64,000 nt of DNA from Bacillota bacterium (GCA_021791495.1 JAJYWN010000078.1:23672-87671); one strand, 5' to 3'. Positions 8,812-17,769 are shown, numbered from the stretch's first letter. Notes: a model not told the origin generated them from the letters alone. A program made the numbers and translations.

Positions 8812-9588
8812 CTACTTTTGGATCAAGTCAATGAGAGCCTTCGATTTTCCCAGGCTGGCCATGATAAAGCCGATGACCAGGGTGGCCAGGACGACGATTT
8901 TGGCGATGTCCTGGGCGACCACGCTTCCGGTGAGGACCGGTTCCTTCGACAGGTAGGCGCTGGCGGCGTAGATCTCTTCGCCGATGAGCGTGTAATCGCA
9001 GGTGACGACGAAGAAGTGGATTTGGAAGATGTTCGTGGTGCCGGCAACCTGAATGGCCCCGGCCTGCGCCCCTGCCTCAGCCAACACCAGGGATTCGGCC
9101 ATCCAGTGGCCGATCATGATGTTGGCCGCCGGTTTCTCCCGCTGGAAGATACCCAAAACCGCGGCAGTGTAACTGAACTGCCAGTCGGAAACGAAGCGCA
9201 CGTCGTCGGCGGTGTAGGCTTCGGGCCGGCCGGCCTCAAGGTAGGACTGTTTGACGATTTCCTGGGAAACCGTGTGGACGTACATGTTGCGGACGGTGAC
9301 AATGAGCTTGGTGTCATACATGGCGGCCTTCTTGGCCACATAGGGCATGACGCCCAGGCCGGCGAAAGTAGGGCCGGTAAAGCCACTCATCCCTGGTGAG
9401 TAGTGAATGGGACGCCCCATCTCGGTGGCGCGTCCGATGGCCTCGTCGATGGCGTCCAGACCGGCTATCTTCCGGATCTCAGGAATGCGCTGCCCGGCCT
9501 TGGCCCGCCGGATCATCACATACACGCAGATGAATAGGAACAGCACCCAGAGGAAATCCCCAACCATACCTTTGGCGAAAATCTGCAT
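8812..9588 (-). CDS. DUF6754 domain protein (first gene of membrane operon)
   Basis: 258 residues. One membrane helix near residues 8-25, a soluble domain of about 200 residues (RKIAGLDAIDEAIGRATEMG, then IHYSPGMSGFTGPTFAGLGV) and a C-terminal helix (about 228-250). The motif set RPIHYSPG and YDTKLIVTVRNMYVHTVSQE is characteristic of the uncharacterised DUF6754 family. The start at 9588 was chosen for the GGAGGTGAAAGAG upstream. It heads a four-gene operon. No function is established; the AMP- or nucleotide-like loops in the soluble part are not diagnostic. Confidence 0.85.
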   Translation of the reverse strand: MQIFAKGMVGDFLWVLFLFICVYVMIRRAKAGQRIPEIRKIAGLDAIDEAIGRATEMGRPIHYSPGMSGFTGPTFAGLGVMPYVAKKAAMYDTKLIVTVRNMYVHTVSQEIVKQSYLEAGRPEAYTADDVRFVSDWQFSYTAAVLGIFQREKPAANIMIGHWMAESLVLAEAGAQAGAIQVAGTTNIFQIHFFVVTCDYTLIGEEIYAASAYLSKEPVLTGSVVAQDIAKIVVLATLVIGFIMASLGKSKALIDLIQK

Positions 9589-9725
9589 CTCTTTCACCTC
9601 CTTCCCTGTGCGAATTCGGAAAGGGGTACATCGGAGCGGCACATCCTTACGCCGCGGTTATTGGACGTTGATGGAAGATATCCTCCTTATGCACCAGAAA
9701 TGCTATACCAAGGGAAATGGAGGGA

Positions 9726-10400
9726 TCAGCCGCCGGCCGGCGGAGCGGTCTTCTTCCTCAAGACCTTGCGGAACCAGAACCTCTGAACCGCCAAGGAGCG
9801 GTAGGGCACGCGGAACGGCACGGATTTCAGGCGGGTGCCAAGCCCGATGACACGGACCTGTGCATTCGCGGCCAAGGCCGAAGGCCAGGGGAGCACCAGT
9901 CGGAACAGCCACCGCGGCGCCAAGTCGACGCCCTGCTCACGATAGGCGTGCCAGACCAGGGAGGTGCACGAGTAACCGCGCGTCCGGCGGTGATCGAAGA
10001 AGGAAAGCCAGAGCCTCTTGGGGAACGGTTTCCCGACCTGCGCTTCAGCGAAGGCCGCCGCGGCCCGCCGTTTCTCGGGCGGGCAGTCGACCCGCAGCGC
10101 CACCACGTCGATGTAGCTCTCGTACATCGAAAGACTGGAGTAACGGACACTCTGCCAGGACAGCCGGCTGCTCCGCCGGCGGCCCCGCACCGGCAGGTCC
10201 ACCGCATCGACGAAAGCGTGGGCGCCTTCCCGGCCCGTATAGATACCGGCGTGGGACCAGAAGAGGAAGGTCCGAAGGAGGAACACGTCCCGTGGATTGG
10301 CGCACAGGACGATGTCTCCCGGTTCGAGGCAGCTGAAATCGAACGTGTTTTTCCGGACCAGCAAGTCCTTGTAGGCCGAAAGCCGCAGACGAATCACCAC
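9726..10400 (-). CDS. YiiX/NlpC-P60-like permuted cysteine hydrolase
   Basis: 224 residues. The order of motifs is permuted relative to classic NlpC/P60: EPGDIVL, then WSHAGIYTG carrying the catalytic His, and later YSCTSLVWHAY carrying the catalytic Cys. This is the arrangement of the YiiX/YebB-like papain-fold group, which act on peptides, lipids or amide bonds. It starts at a GTG with TTAGGTG just upstream and is divergent from comB with only 36 bases between. Basic C-terminal tail, no signal peptide, so probably cytoplasmic or membrane-associated. Confidence 0.8.
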   Translation of the reverse strand: MVIRLRLSAYKDLLVRKNTFDFSCLEPGDIVLCANPRDVFLLRTFLFWSHAGIYTGREGAHAFVDAVDLPVRGRRRSSRLSWQSVRYSSLSMYESYIDVVALRVDCPPEKRRAAAAFAEAQVGKPFPKRLWLSFFDHRRTRGYSCTSLVWHAYREQGVDLAPRWLFRLVLPWPSALAANAQVRVIGLGTRLKSVPFRVPYRSLAVQRFWFRKVLRKKTAPPAGG

Positions 10401-10436
10401 CTAAAAAAACTATTCGAGAAACGAGGAGGCCACCCC

Positions 10437-11204
10437 TTGTCACGTTCTCTATCGCGCCCGCCCATTGACATCGTGCTTTCCACCGCGGAGGCCGCCGCCC
10501 GCCCCGAGGTTTTCGACGGGCGGACGGTCGTCGTGATCGATGTGCTACGCGCCACGTCGTCCGCCAGCACCGCCCTGGCCAATGGCGCGGCAGCCGTCCT
10601 GGCAGTGGCCGAGGTGGAGGAGGCGAGGGCGGCGGCCCGAGCCCTGGGCGCGCTGGGGGTGCCGGCCCTGCTGGGCGGCGAGCGCGACGGGCTGCGCATC
10701 GACGGTTTCGACTGCGGGAATTCGCCAAGGGAATACACGCCCGAGGTGGCCGGCGGCCGCATGGTGATACTGACCACCACCAACGGCACCAAAGCGGTCC
10801 GCCTGGCGGCGCCACGTGCCGACCAGCTCTACATTGCCTGCTTTCTGGACATCGACTCCCTCGTGGGGCATCTCGCCAGGCAACGGCGGGCGTACGGTGC
10901 CGGCGGAATCGTCTTCTTCGCGTCCGGCACCAAAGGGGAACCTGTCCTGGAAGACACCACCTGCGCCGTTCTGGGTGCCAGACTCGCCGAAGCGGCCGGA
11001 CTAGGGACCCCGACGCCGGCCGCGGCTGCCACGGCGACCGTTATCGCCCCACATCTGGACGATCTACCTGCCATGATGCGCCATTCCAAACACGGGCAAG
11101 ACCTGATCGCATTAGGGTTCGAAGCCGACCTAGACTTCTGCGCCCGCCGGCGCATCTACTCCAGGCCATCGATGCTCAATGGAGACCGGATCACCAACGT
11201 CTGA
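10437..11204 (+). CDS. comB: 2-phosphosulfolactate phosphatase
   Basis: 255 residues. ComB removes phosphate from 2-phosphosulfolactate, giving sulfolactate. Family motifs are all present: VVVIDVLRATSSAS, GGERDGLRIDGFDCGNSPRE, LTTTNGTKAV and SKHGQDLIALGFEADLDFCA. The TTG at 10437 is preferred, with ACGAGGAGG eight bases upstream; longer in-frame extension would run through the divergent gene. In Bacillus sulfolactate accumulates in spores, consistent with other spore-type genes here, though no comA or comC homologue is seen. Confidence 0.93.
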   Translation: MSRSLSRPPIDIVLSTAEAAARPEVFDGRTVVVIDVLRATSSASTALANGAAAVLAVAEVEEARAAARALGALGVPALLGGERDGLRIDGFDCGNSPREYTPEVAGGRMVILTTTNGTKAVRLAAPRADQLYIACFLDIDSLVGHLARQRRAYGAGGIVFFASGTKGEPVLEDTTCAVLGARLAEAAGLGTPTPAAAATATVIAPHLDDLPAMMRHSKHGQDLIALGFEADLDFCARRRIYSRPSMLNGDRITNV

Positions 11205-11277
11205 GGCGTGGTGAGAATCTGGGCCCGGGAACTTTCCCATCCGGCCGGCGTCGAACCCAGGCGCGGAGGTGCTCGTC

Positions 11278-11730
11278 ATGCGTAAGTTCCGTGCCCTGGC
11301 CATCGCCATCGTCTTCGCGGTGGCGTCGATTTCCCTGGGCGGCTGCGGAAAAGGCGGTTCCAGTCAATCCGGCAACGAACTAACCCCGATTTCCCACACC
11401 CGGGTGCTGACGGAATTCGGGTCTCCAGATGCGGCACCCAAGGAAGTCTGGGACTGGGTGCAGGCCAACATGAAGACCAAGTACGCAGCGGCCAAGAGCG
11501 TCAAGGACACCACCTTCATCCTAATCGCCGCCGGGCCCCAACCCAGCTCGGGCTACGACATTGCCGTCACCAGCGTGGTAGAATCCGCGGGGCAGGTCAG
11601 GGTGGTCTATAAGGTTGTCGCACCTCCACCCGGAACGGGAGCCGCCACGGTCATCAGTTACCCGTATGTCCTGCTGAAGGTGCCTTACTCTAAGACCTAT
11701 AAGACGTTCAGCTTCACCCAGGATAAGTAG
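11278..11730 (+). CDS. lipoprotein with PrcB-like C-terminal domain
   Basis: 150 residues. An N-terminal signal with lipobox SLGGC (Cys about residue 24) predicts a membrane-anchored lipoprotein. The C-terminal part GPQPSSGYDIAVTSVVESAGQVRV and the Tyr-Pro-Tyr element near the end match the PrcB C-terminal domain, first seen in a Treponema protease-complex subunit. No protease gene is adjacent. The ATG at 11278 is eight bases after GCGGAGGT. Confidence 0.8.
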   Translation: MRKFRALAIAIVFAVASISLGGCGKGGSSQSGNELTPISHTRVLTEFGSPDAAPKEVWDWVQANMKTKYAAAKSVKDTTFILIAAGPQPSSGYDIAVTSVVESAGQVRVVYKVVAPPPGTGAATVISYPYVLLKVPYSKTYKTFSFTQDK

Positions 11731-12181
11731 TATCGGATTGCACTTTTCACCCTGGGGTCGCATCGGGCATAGGCTGTTGTCAGAAAACTCCGAAACGAAC
11801 GCTTTAGCCCCAGCTTGACGACATGCTTGCGGGCAAACTAGGAGTACCGGCGCTTCGTGGAATCGGAATCTGGGTGGACGGAGGTGCGCCCATGAGCATT
11901 GACAACAGCGAACTCAAGAACGGACCCGTGGCGGCGCTGGGCACCGTCGGACCGGTCTTGACCAGCGACCTTGAATGGGGCATCGGCGAGTTACCCGAAG
12001 ACAATTCCTGTGAGGTCATTCCGCGGCTGTTCTGCTGGATATCACCAGACCATCAGCGGGCCAGGGCCCGACACCTGGCGGCTTTGACTTCATCCCGGCG
12101 CGGCTGAAACTATCCCGGCATGGAGGTATGACCGCCACCTGCACCGAAAGCGAAGAAGACGCTTTTCGTGGAGGTACCCAC
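11731..12181 (+). other. 450-base stretch with one weak small ORF
   Basis: Between the PrcB-like gene and threonine synthase. Apart from the possible small ORF listed at 11892, I see no tRNA, strong hairpin terminator or repeat. A GGAGGTATG near 12124-12132 is too tightly spaced to be a good start for the threonine synthase gene. Confidence 0.5.
11892..12107 (+). CDS. possible small ORF, 71 residues
   Basis: The ATG at 11892 sits eight bases after ACGGAGGTG, a good ribosome binding site. The product (MSIDNSELKNGPVAAL...) has no recognisable domain, no signal peptide and two Cys. Only the RBS supports it as real. Confidence 0.35.
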   Translation: MSIDNSELKNGPVAALGTVGPVLTSDLEWGIGELPEDNSCEVIPRLFCWISPDHQRARARHLAALTSSRRG

Positions 12182-13363
12182 ATGCCGGACCAGCGCTTTA
12201 AGCTCGAATGCCGTATCTGCGGGACCACTTTTCCCGACGATCACCCGAAGCACGAATGTCCCGAAGGCCACCCTCTAACTCTGACGTGGCGTCAGGAGCC
12301 GCCCCGTTTCGCCGGCCCCCAGGCGGCCCCAGGAAAAGGGGCCCTCTGGGCCTACGACTACTACCTTCCTGACTTCGCTCCCGGCGCTGTCGTCTCGTTG
12401 GGCGAGGGCGGCACACCCTGGGTGGACATCACCGCGGCCGCCATTGGCGGAGTCAAATCTGGGGCCGGCGCCGGCGCCGACGCCGCCGCCGCTTCTAATG
12501 GTCCCAAGTGCCTGGCCAAGGTCGAGTTCCTGGCTCCCACCGGTTCCTTCAAAGACCGCGGCGCCGCCACCATGGTCAGTCGCATGAAGGAGATTGGTAT
12601 CTCCCAGGCTGTGGAGGATTCTTCCGGCAACGCCGGGGCCGCCGTGGCCGCCTATTGCGGCGCCGCCGGCATCCAGTGCGACATCTTCGTGCCCGCTTCA
12701 GCCTCCGCCGGCAAGCTGGTCCAGGTTGAACGCTACGGTTCTCACCTGGTGCGCGTCCCGGGAAGCCGCGAAGACACGACCCAGGCCGCCTTGGCCGCCG
12801 CGGCCGGCACCTACTACGCCAGCCACAACCGCCACCCCTACTTCCTGGTGGGGATGAAGACCTACGCTTACGAGCTCTATGCCTCACTTGGCGACAAGGT
12901 GACGGACCTGCTCTTTCCAACGGGCGGCGGCAGCCTTCTCTTGGGCGCCTTCTACGGCTACCGTGATCTGGTGGACGCGGGACATTTGGCCCGCGTGCCC
13001 CGCCTTTGGGCCATACAGACCCAATCCTGCGCGCCCCTGGCCGAGGCCTGGGCCCGTGGCCTGAACGAGCCGGTCCCGATCGAGAAGCGCCCCACGGCAG
13101 CCGAAGGTATCGCTGTGGCCGCCCCGCCCCGCGGCGCTGAAATCCTTTTGGCGCTGCGCGAATCGGGCGGCGGGGCTCTCACAGTGGGCGAGGAGGAAAT
13201 CATGGACGGGTACCGCACCCTGGGCCGGTCGGGGCTCTACGCCGAGACGACCACGGGGACGGTGTTGGCCGGCTTCCGGCGCCTGGCGGCCGATGGGCGG
13301 CTGGGGCGCGACGCGGTGGCCGTGATCCCGCTCACCGGGTCGGGTCTGAAAGCATCGGGATAG
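12182..13363 (+). CDS. thrC: threonine synthase-like PLP enzyme
   Basis: 393 residues, fold-type II PLP enzyme. An N-terminal zinc-ribbon-like segment LECRICGTTF...HECPEGHPL is followed by TGSFKDRGAATMVSRM, whose Lys binds PLP, and the phosphate loop SSGNAGAAVAAYC, both typical of threonine synthase (O-phosphohomoserine to threonine). The ATG at 12182 follows TGGAGGTACCCAC. Cystathionine-type relatives cannot be fully excluded, and no other threonine pathway gene is nearby. Confidence 0.8.
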   Translation: MPDQRFKLECRICGTTFPDDHPKHECPEGHPLTLTWRQEPPRFAGPQAAPGKGALWAYDYYLPDFAPGAVVSLGEGGTPWVDITAAAIGGVKSGAGAGADAAAASNGPKCLAKVEFLAPTGSFKDRGAATMVSRMKEIGISQAVEDSSGNAGAAVAAYCGAAGIQCDIFVPASASAGKLVQVERYGSHLVRVPGSREDTTQAALAAAAGTYYASHNRHPYFLVGMKTYAYELYASLGDKVTDLLFPTGGGSLLLGAFYGYRDLVDAGHLARVPRLWAIQTQSCAPLAEAWARGLNEPVPIEKRPTAAEGIAVAAPPRGAEILLALRESGGGALTVGEEEIMDGYRTLGRSGLYAETTTGTVLAGFRRLAADGRLGRDAVAVIPLTGSGLKASG

Positions 13364-13383
13364 GTCGCCATCCGACACATCCC

Positions 13384-14670
13384 ATGCGCATACTGGCTTT
13401 CACCCAGGACCAGACCATCCGCCAGAACGCCCGCAACAGCCTGATTGACGGGATGCTTTACTCCGCCATGGTGGGTCTGACCAATCCGTTCTTCGGCATC
13501 CTCGCGGTGAAGCTGGGGGCCACCGACTACCAGTTGGGCCTGCTCACATCGTTGCCGGCCCTCCTCAGTCTGGTGGCCATGATCCCCGGCGCCATCATCG
13601 TCGGCCGCTACCGCTCGCCGCTCCCTTGCGTGATACGGCACGCCGCCTTCCACCGAGTCTGGTTCCTGGCTCTGGCGGTCGTGCCTTGGCTGGCCGTATC
13701 TCCCTGGGCCAAGGCCCCGGCCGTCTCCATACCACTCCTTTTCATCCTCATCCTGAGTGTGATGAACTTCCCCGCCGCCGTATGCGGTGTGGCCTGGACT
13801 TCCCTGATGGGGGACCTGTTCCCGACCGACCTCCGCGGGCAGATCTTCGGGGAACGAAATATGCTCACGGGTCTGGTCTCCCTGGTGGGGACCCTGGCAG
13901 CCGGATACGTGTTGGGAGTGGTGGGGTTTCCTTGGAATTACTCCATGCTTTTCGTGGCGTCTTTCGCCTTCACGATGGGGTCTCTGTACTACCTGACCAA
14001 GTTGCGCGAACCGGCCAGGCCGGCGCAGAACCTGCCAAGGGTAACCGCGGCGCCGCCGACCGCTCTCCTCCAAGTCTTCCACAACCGTGCCTTCGCCAAT
14101 TTCGCTTTGGGCGCTTTCATCATGAACGCGGGAATGAACCTGCCGGTTTCGCTCTGGACCATCCTGTTCGTCCGCGACCTGCACCTGTCCGAGGCGTGGA
14201 TCGGTGCCTTCGCCACCATCAGCGGGGCCACCTCGATGATCTTCTATCCGAGCTGGGGGCGTCTGGCGGACCGGCGCGGGAACCGGTGGGTCTTCATCGT
14301 CAGCTGCCTGGGGTTCGTGCCCTTGCCATTCCTCTACAGCTTCGTCCGCACGCCGGTCCACGTCGTGTTCCTGCAAGTGGCGGCCGGATGGGCGGGGGCC
14401 GGCTTCAACCTGGCACTCTTCAACCGGCTGTTGGAAGTGGCGCCGAACGCGCGCCGTGCCGACTACATCGGCGTCTTCAACACCCTAAATGGGCTGGCGG
14501 CCTTCGTTTTGCCGGTGGTGGGCGTGTGGCTTTACACCTTGGCCAACATGCCCACCGTCTTCGCCATCAGTTCGCTCGTCCGCATCGTGGCGGTTTGGGT
14601 CCTGGTGCGCGGCACGGGGGCCGGCGCGGCGGCGGTTACTTCCCGGACGGGGTATATCAAGGGGGTGTGA
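13384..14670 (+). CDS. MFS transporter
   Basis: 428 residues, about 12 membrane helices. The N-terminus SLIDGMLYSAMVGLTNPFFG and the loop WGRLADRRGNRWVFIVSC in the second half are MFS features. It begins 20 bases after the threonine synthase stop, so co-transcription is likely; an amino-acid efflux role is a guess from context only. Converges on the M23 peptidase gene. Confidence 0.85.
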   Translation: MRILAFTQDQTIRQNARNSLIDGMLYSAMVGLTNPFFGILAVKLGATDYQLGLLTSLPALLSLVAMIPGAIIVGRYRSPLPCVIRHAAFHRVWFLALAVVPWLAVSPWAKAPAVSIPLLFILILSVMNFPAAVCGVAWTSLMGDLFPTDLRGQIFGERNMLTGLVSLVGTLAAGYVLGVVGFPWNYSMLFVASFAFTMGSLYYLTKLREPARPAQNLPRVTAAPPTALLQVFHNRAFANFALGAFIMNAGMNLPVSLWTILFVRDLHLSEAWIGAFATISGATSMIFYPSWGRLADRRGNRWVFIVSCLGFVPLPFLYSFVRTPVHVVFLQVAAGWAGAGFNLALFNRLLEVAPNARRADYIGVFNTLNGLAAFVLPVVGVWLYTLANMPTVFAISSLVRIVAVWVLVRGTGAGAAAVTSRTGYIKGV

Positions 14671-14683
14671 GGCCGGGGTCCTG

Positions 14684-14727
14684 CGGCCGCCAGCGTAGCC
14701 GGGCTTAGCCCGGCGAAGCGTTCGGGC
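14684..14727. repeat. inverted repeat between convergent genes
   Basis: A nested palindrome centred on GCCGGGCTTAGCCCGGC (14698-14714), extended by imperfect arms CCGCCAGCG and CGTTCGGGCGG. It lies between the MFS and M23 stops, so it may stall transcription from both sides, though there is no T-run. Confidence 0.5.
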
Positions 14728-14749
14728 GGCGGAGGGAGCGGCCACCACC

Positions 14750-15544
14750 CTAATGAGGTGTGAGCAGTTCCGCCGGGTCCGCGGCGAACCACGGCCAGGG
14801 GTTGGTGGGGATGGTCCCCACGGTCATGGTGAAATGCAGGTGCGGGCCGGTGGAGAAACCGGTGGACCCGACCTCACCGACCTTCTCGCCCCGGGCTACC
14901 GTCTGGCCCACTTTCACCACCATCTTGAATAGGTGGTTGTAGGACGTGTAAAGGCCGAGCCCGTGGTCGATGATGATGGTGTTCCCGGTGGCGTTCAACA
15001 CCCCGGCGAATACCACTCGTCCGGCAGCCGAGGCGACCACGGCTTCTCCTTGCGGCTCCTCGATATCAAGGCCAGAATGCCACCCGAAGGGCGACCCGTT
15101 CACCGAGCGGATGGTGCCGAACTCGGTGGAAACGGGTCCTTCGACCGGCTTCACGAAAGGCCCCTGCCAAAGCGCGCGCGGCGTGGGATCTGATTTTGCC
15201 TGGGCGACTTTCTTATCGTCCTCGTTCAGCTTCTGGTCACTGATGAGGTCGGTCTGCGACGCGCTCATCTCCAGGTTCTCCGTGGGGAAGGTACGCTTCT
15301 CCACTGCGACGGTGCCGCTGACGACGTGCTCACGTTTGCGGAAGTCCACAATGCGCAGTTCGTAGGAGTAGTCTCCCGGTTTGTTGGAGTACGAGACCGG
15401 GACGACGGCGGTGAAGCGGCCGTCAAGGTCGAAGAAGGTTATCTTGTCGATGCCGTACATTCCAGTTACCTTTCCGGTAACCTGCGCCAGCGGCTTCTTC
15501 AGCGTGGAACGGATGATGATTGAGAACATCTCGCCCTGGCCCAC
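14750..15544 (-). CDS. M23 family metallopeptidase domain protein, N-terminus apparently lost
   Basis: 264 residues from the GTG at 15544. The C-terminal M23/LytM domain carries FGWHSGLDIEEPQGEAVVA (HxxxD zinc ligands) and the second His pair in STGPHLHFTM. An N-terminal beta-rich domain (about 1-90) precedes it. Such enzymes are exported, yet no signal peptide can be found: in frame only about 18 more codons exist before a TAA, and none is a convincing start. Either the 5' end has been lost or the protein is an inactive relic. Confidence 0.8.
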   Translation of the reverse strand: MGQGEMFSIIIRSTLKKPLAQVTGKVTGMYGIDKITFFDLDGRFTAVVPVSYSNKPGDYSYELRIVDFRKREHVVSGTVAVEKRTFPTENLEMSASQTDLISDQKLNEDDKKVAQAKSDPTPRALWQGPFVKPVEGPVSTEFGTIRSVNGSPFGWHSGLDIEEPQGEAVVASAAGRVVFAGVLNATGNTIIIDHGLGLYTSYNHLFKMVVKVGQTVARGEKVGEVGSTGFSTGPHLHFTMTVGTIPTNPWPWFAADPAELLTPH

Positions 15545-15673
15545 CTTGGCCGAACTCTGCCACAGGCTCTTTTGCTGTTGGGAACCGGCGCGCGGATAAA
15601 CTTACAGCGCCGTGTATACTTATACGTAAACCCGATCACGCAGGCCTTTTCGGACTGGAGGGGGAACGACCAT

Positions 15674-16174
15674 ATGGCATTCGCCTTGAGATATGTGTAT
15701 CGGACCGACCTGCCCATCGAGAACCTGGCTGGAGGTCTGGCACAGCATTTGGCGTGCAGCCTCAAGCAAGGGCAGGTCGTCTGCCTGGAACCCGTGACCG
15801 ATGGGACTGCCGTCTCGCCGGCACCTTGTCAGACCCGCGACATGTTGGTTTCGTGGCCGGGCGAAGGAGAGAACGGTGATACCGCGCCTTCAATCTCACT
15901 TTGGGCGGACGGGCGGGGGCAATTATTCATGGAGGTCCGCTTGGAGCGCAAGGCGTTGCGGGCCTTCAACCCGGCTCTCGACCAGCCCTTCAACCCGGCT
16001 CTCGATCCCGCCGTCGACCCGGCTCTCGACCCTGCCGTCGGCGACGGGGAGGGCCGTGGCGGAACAGTAGAAACTTCCTTGTTCTGGTACCACCGTGCGG
16101 CCGACCAGTTCCTCCGCGCGCAAGGTGCGTCGCCCGTGGCGGAAGTCCGAGACATGGTGATCGCCGACTGGTGA
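15674..16174 (+). CDS. hypothetical protein with short tandem repeats
   Basis: 166 residues, starting at ATG 15674 behind TGGAGGGGGAACGACCAT. No known domain. Residues about 95-118 are a tandem repeat of FNPALDQP/DPAVDPAL type units. The C-terminus (ETSLFWYHRAADQFLRAQG) looks globular. No signal peptide. It is divergent from the M23 gene and 73 bases upstream of the CAP-protein gene. Confidence 0.6.
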   Translation: MAFALRYVYRTDLPIENLAGGLAQHLACSLKQGQVVCLEPVTDGTAVSPAPCQTRDMLVSWPGEGENGDTAPSISLWADGRGQLFMEVRLERKALRAFNPALDQPFNPALDPAVDPALDPAVGDGEGRGGTVETSLFWYHRAADQFLRAQGASPVAEVRDMVIADW

Positions 16175-16247
16175 GCCGCCCAGGTTCAGAAAACCGCAGC
16201 CAGGGACGAAGGTTATAGGTAGTTGCCTCAATTATCGGAGGTGCACG

Positions 16248-17372
16248 ATGAGGAGACTGCCCGCTCTCTGGCTGGGCGGCGCCGCCACAGCATTGGTCTT
16301 GCTGGTCGTGATGCTGGTGGCGTTACCGACCTTCGCCGTACCTTTTTCCCGGCCCGCGACCGGGGCGGCCGGTACCGCCACCCTGGCTTACCACTCGGAC
16401 CCTGCCCAGTCCCGTGAGCCCTGGTACAAACCGTATTTGCCCGGCTGGGTCCTCCGATTGTCCGGCGAACGGCCCGGCGGGCCACCGACCGGCACCGCGG
16501 GGTCGGGCGACGATCCCGTCGCCGCCGCCATCACCAGCCGCCTGACCCGCAAACTCTACTACGGTCTTTCCGGTTCCGATGTGGCCGATCTCAACTGCCT
16601 GCTGGAGGCGGCCGGCTATGACGTAAATGACGCCGTCTGGGTCTTCGAGGCCGGTACCGAGGCAGCGGTAGTCCAGTTCCAGGACGACCATGGACAGAAG
16701 CCCACCGGCGAAGTGGAGGAAGCCACTTGGTCGGCCATCCAGGCGGCGGCTTCCGCCGTCCTATCCGGGACCGCTGAGGCTCCTACCGCCCGCCGGCAGA
16801 CTCCGGGGCCGTCGGCGCCGCCGGAGCCATCGACATCACCGTCGCCGTCGCCGACTCCGACTCCGACCCCGGCCCCAACTCCGGTTCCAGCGCCTGCGCC
16901 CACTCCCACGCCTGCGCCGGATCCCGCGCCTGCGCCGGCTCCCGCGCCTTCGCCGCGACCGTCTCCAACCCCCAGTCCCACGTCGGGGCTGAACACGTCC
17001 GAACGGCGGATGATCGATCTGGTGAATAAGGCCCGCGCGCAGGCCGGCCTTTCCCCCTTGAAAACCAACATGACCCTGGTGAGCCTGGCTCGGAAAAAGG
17101 CCCAGGACATGATCGCCCTGAAGTACTTCAACCACATTTCGCCGACCTATGGCTCACCCTTCGACATGATGAAGGCCGCCGGGGTGACCTACCGCTACGC
17201 CGGTGAGAACCTGGCCGGTGCGGGCAATGTGGACCTGGCCTTCAACCTGCTGATGAACTCCTCGGGGCACCGCGCCAACATCCTTAATCCGAGCTACACT
17301 GACATCGGTGTTGGCGCGGTCCAGGGCAGCCAGTACGGCATGATCTTCGTACAACTCTTCATCGGACGGTGA
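16248..17372 (+). CDS. secreted CAP/SCP (YkwD-like) protein with peptidoglycan-binding domain
   Basis: 374 residues. Signal-anchor (about 5-30), peptidoglycan-binding-like domain (about 98-165: LTRKLYYGLSGSDVADLNCLLEAAG, FQDDHGQKPTGEVEEATWSAI), a Pro/Ala/Thr linker of about 70 residues, and a C-terminal CAP domain with NKARAQAGLSPLKTN, YFNHISP, AGENLAG and NSSGHRANILNPSYTDIGVG. This matches the YkwD family common in spore formers. RBS ATCGGAGGTGCACG precedes the ATG. Likely located in the wall or spore envelope. Confidence 0.9.
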   Translation: MRRLPALWLGGAATALVLLVVMLVALPTFAVPFSRPATGAAGTATLAYHSDPAQSREPWYKPYLPGWVLRLSGERPGGPPTGTAGSGDDPVAAAITSRLTRKLYYGLSGSDVADLNCLLEAAGYDVNDAVWVFEAGTEAAVVQFQDDHGQKPTGEVEEATWSAIQAAASAVLSGTAEAPTARRQTPGPSAPPEPSTSPSPSPTPTPTPAPTPVPAPAPTPTPAPDPAPAPAPAPSPRPSPTPSPTSGLNTSERRMIDLVNKARAQAGLSPLKTNMTLVSLARKKAQDMIALKYFNHISPTYGSPFDMMKAAGVTYRYAGENLAGAGNVDLAFNLLMNSSGHRANILNPSYTDIGVGAVQGSQYGMIFVQLFIGR

Positions 17373-17499
17373 GACCGTTCCGCCAGACCTACCCAAACCT
17401 ACGCAAACATAGTTTTGGCGCTGGCTTCCTGCTTCATCGGGGCCGGTTTCACGCCGGTCGCAACCGGCGCCAGCGGAGAAGGCCAACTCCCGCCCTCTC

Positions 17500-17651
17500 C
17501 CAAGCACGGTGTTGACCGCCGGAGGTGCGCTGGTGTTGACCGCCGGAGGCACGCTCCGGGATCAAGCATCCCCCGCCTCCCATCGGCGCAGTGTCGCGAT
17601 CGACACGCCTAGCACCTTCGAGGTTTCGCCTATCCCAACTAATCTCTGCAT
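17500..17651 (-). pseudogene. remnant of an IS607/MerR-type HTH protein
   Basis: Minus-strand translation from 17651 reads VGIGETSKVLGVSIATLRRW, then EAGDA and a stop at 17562. Shifting frame after GAT gives LIPERASGGQH and then a near-repeat TSGGQHR. This is the N-terminal DNA-binding segment of IS607-family serine recombinases (or a MerR regulator), with a frameshift and a 24-base internal duplication. The catalytic domain is absent. Confidence 0.6.
17511..17549. repeat. 24-base tandem duplication
   Basis: GTTGACCGCCGGAGG occurs at 17511-17525 and 17535-17549. It duplicates the SGGQH codons of the HTH remnant on the minus strand. Confidence 0.7.
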
Positions 17652-17769
17652 ATTGGAGGTATTAGACCACATTTGGTGAGATGTTGAGGGTACTGCTCAA
17701 GCCCTCCAATGGGTCCTAAGGGGTCTTCATCGGAGTCTTGGTCGGAGCCTGGGTCGGAGTCTCGATGTG

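Noticed and set aside
13237-14376. 379-residue minus-strand frame across threonine synthase and MFS genes
   Set aside because: Low-complexity composition, no RBS, covers two convincing plus-strand genes.
16800-16985. Repetitive CCGGCTCCGACTCC-like DNA
   Set aside because: It is the Pro/Ala/Thr linker of the CAP protein, not a separate repeat locus.
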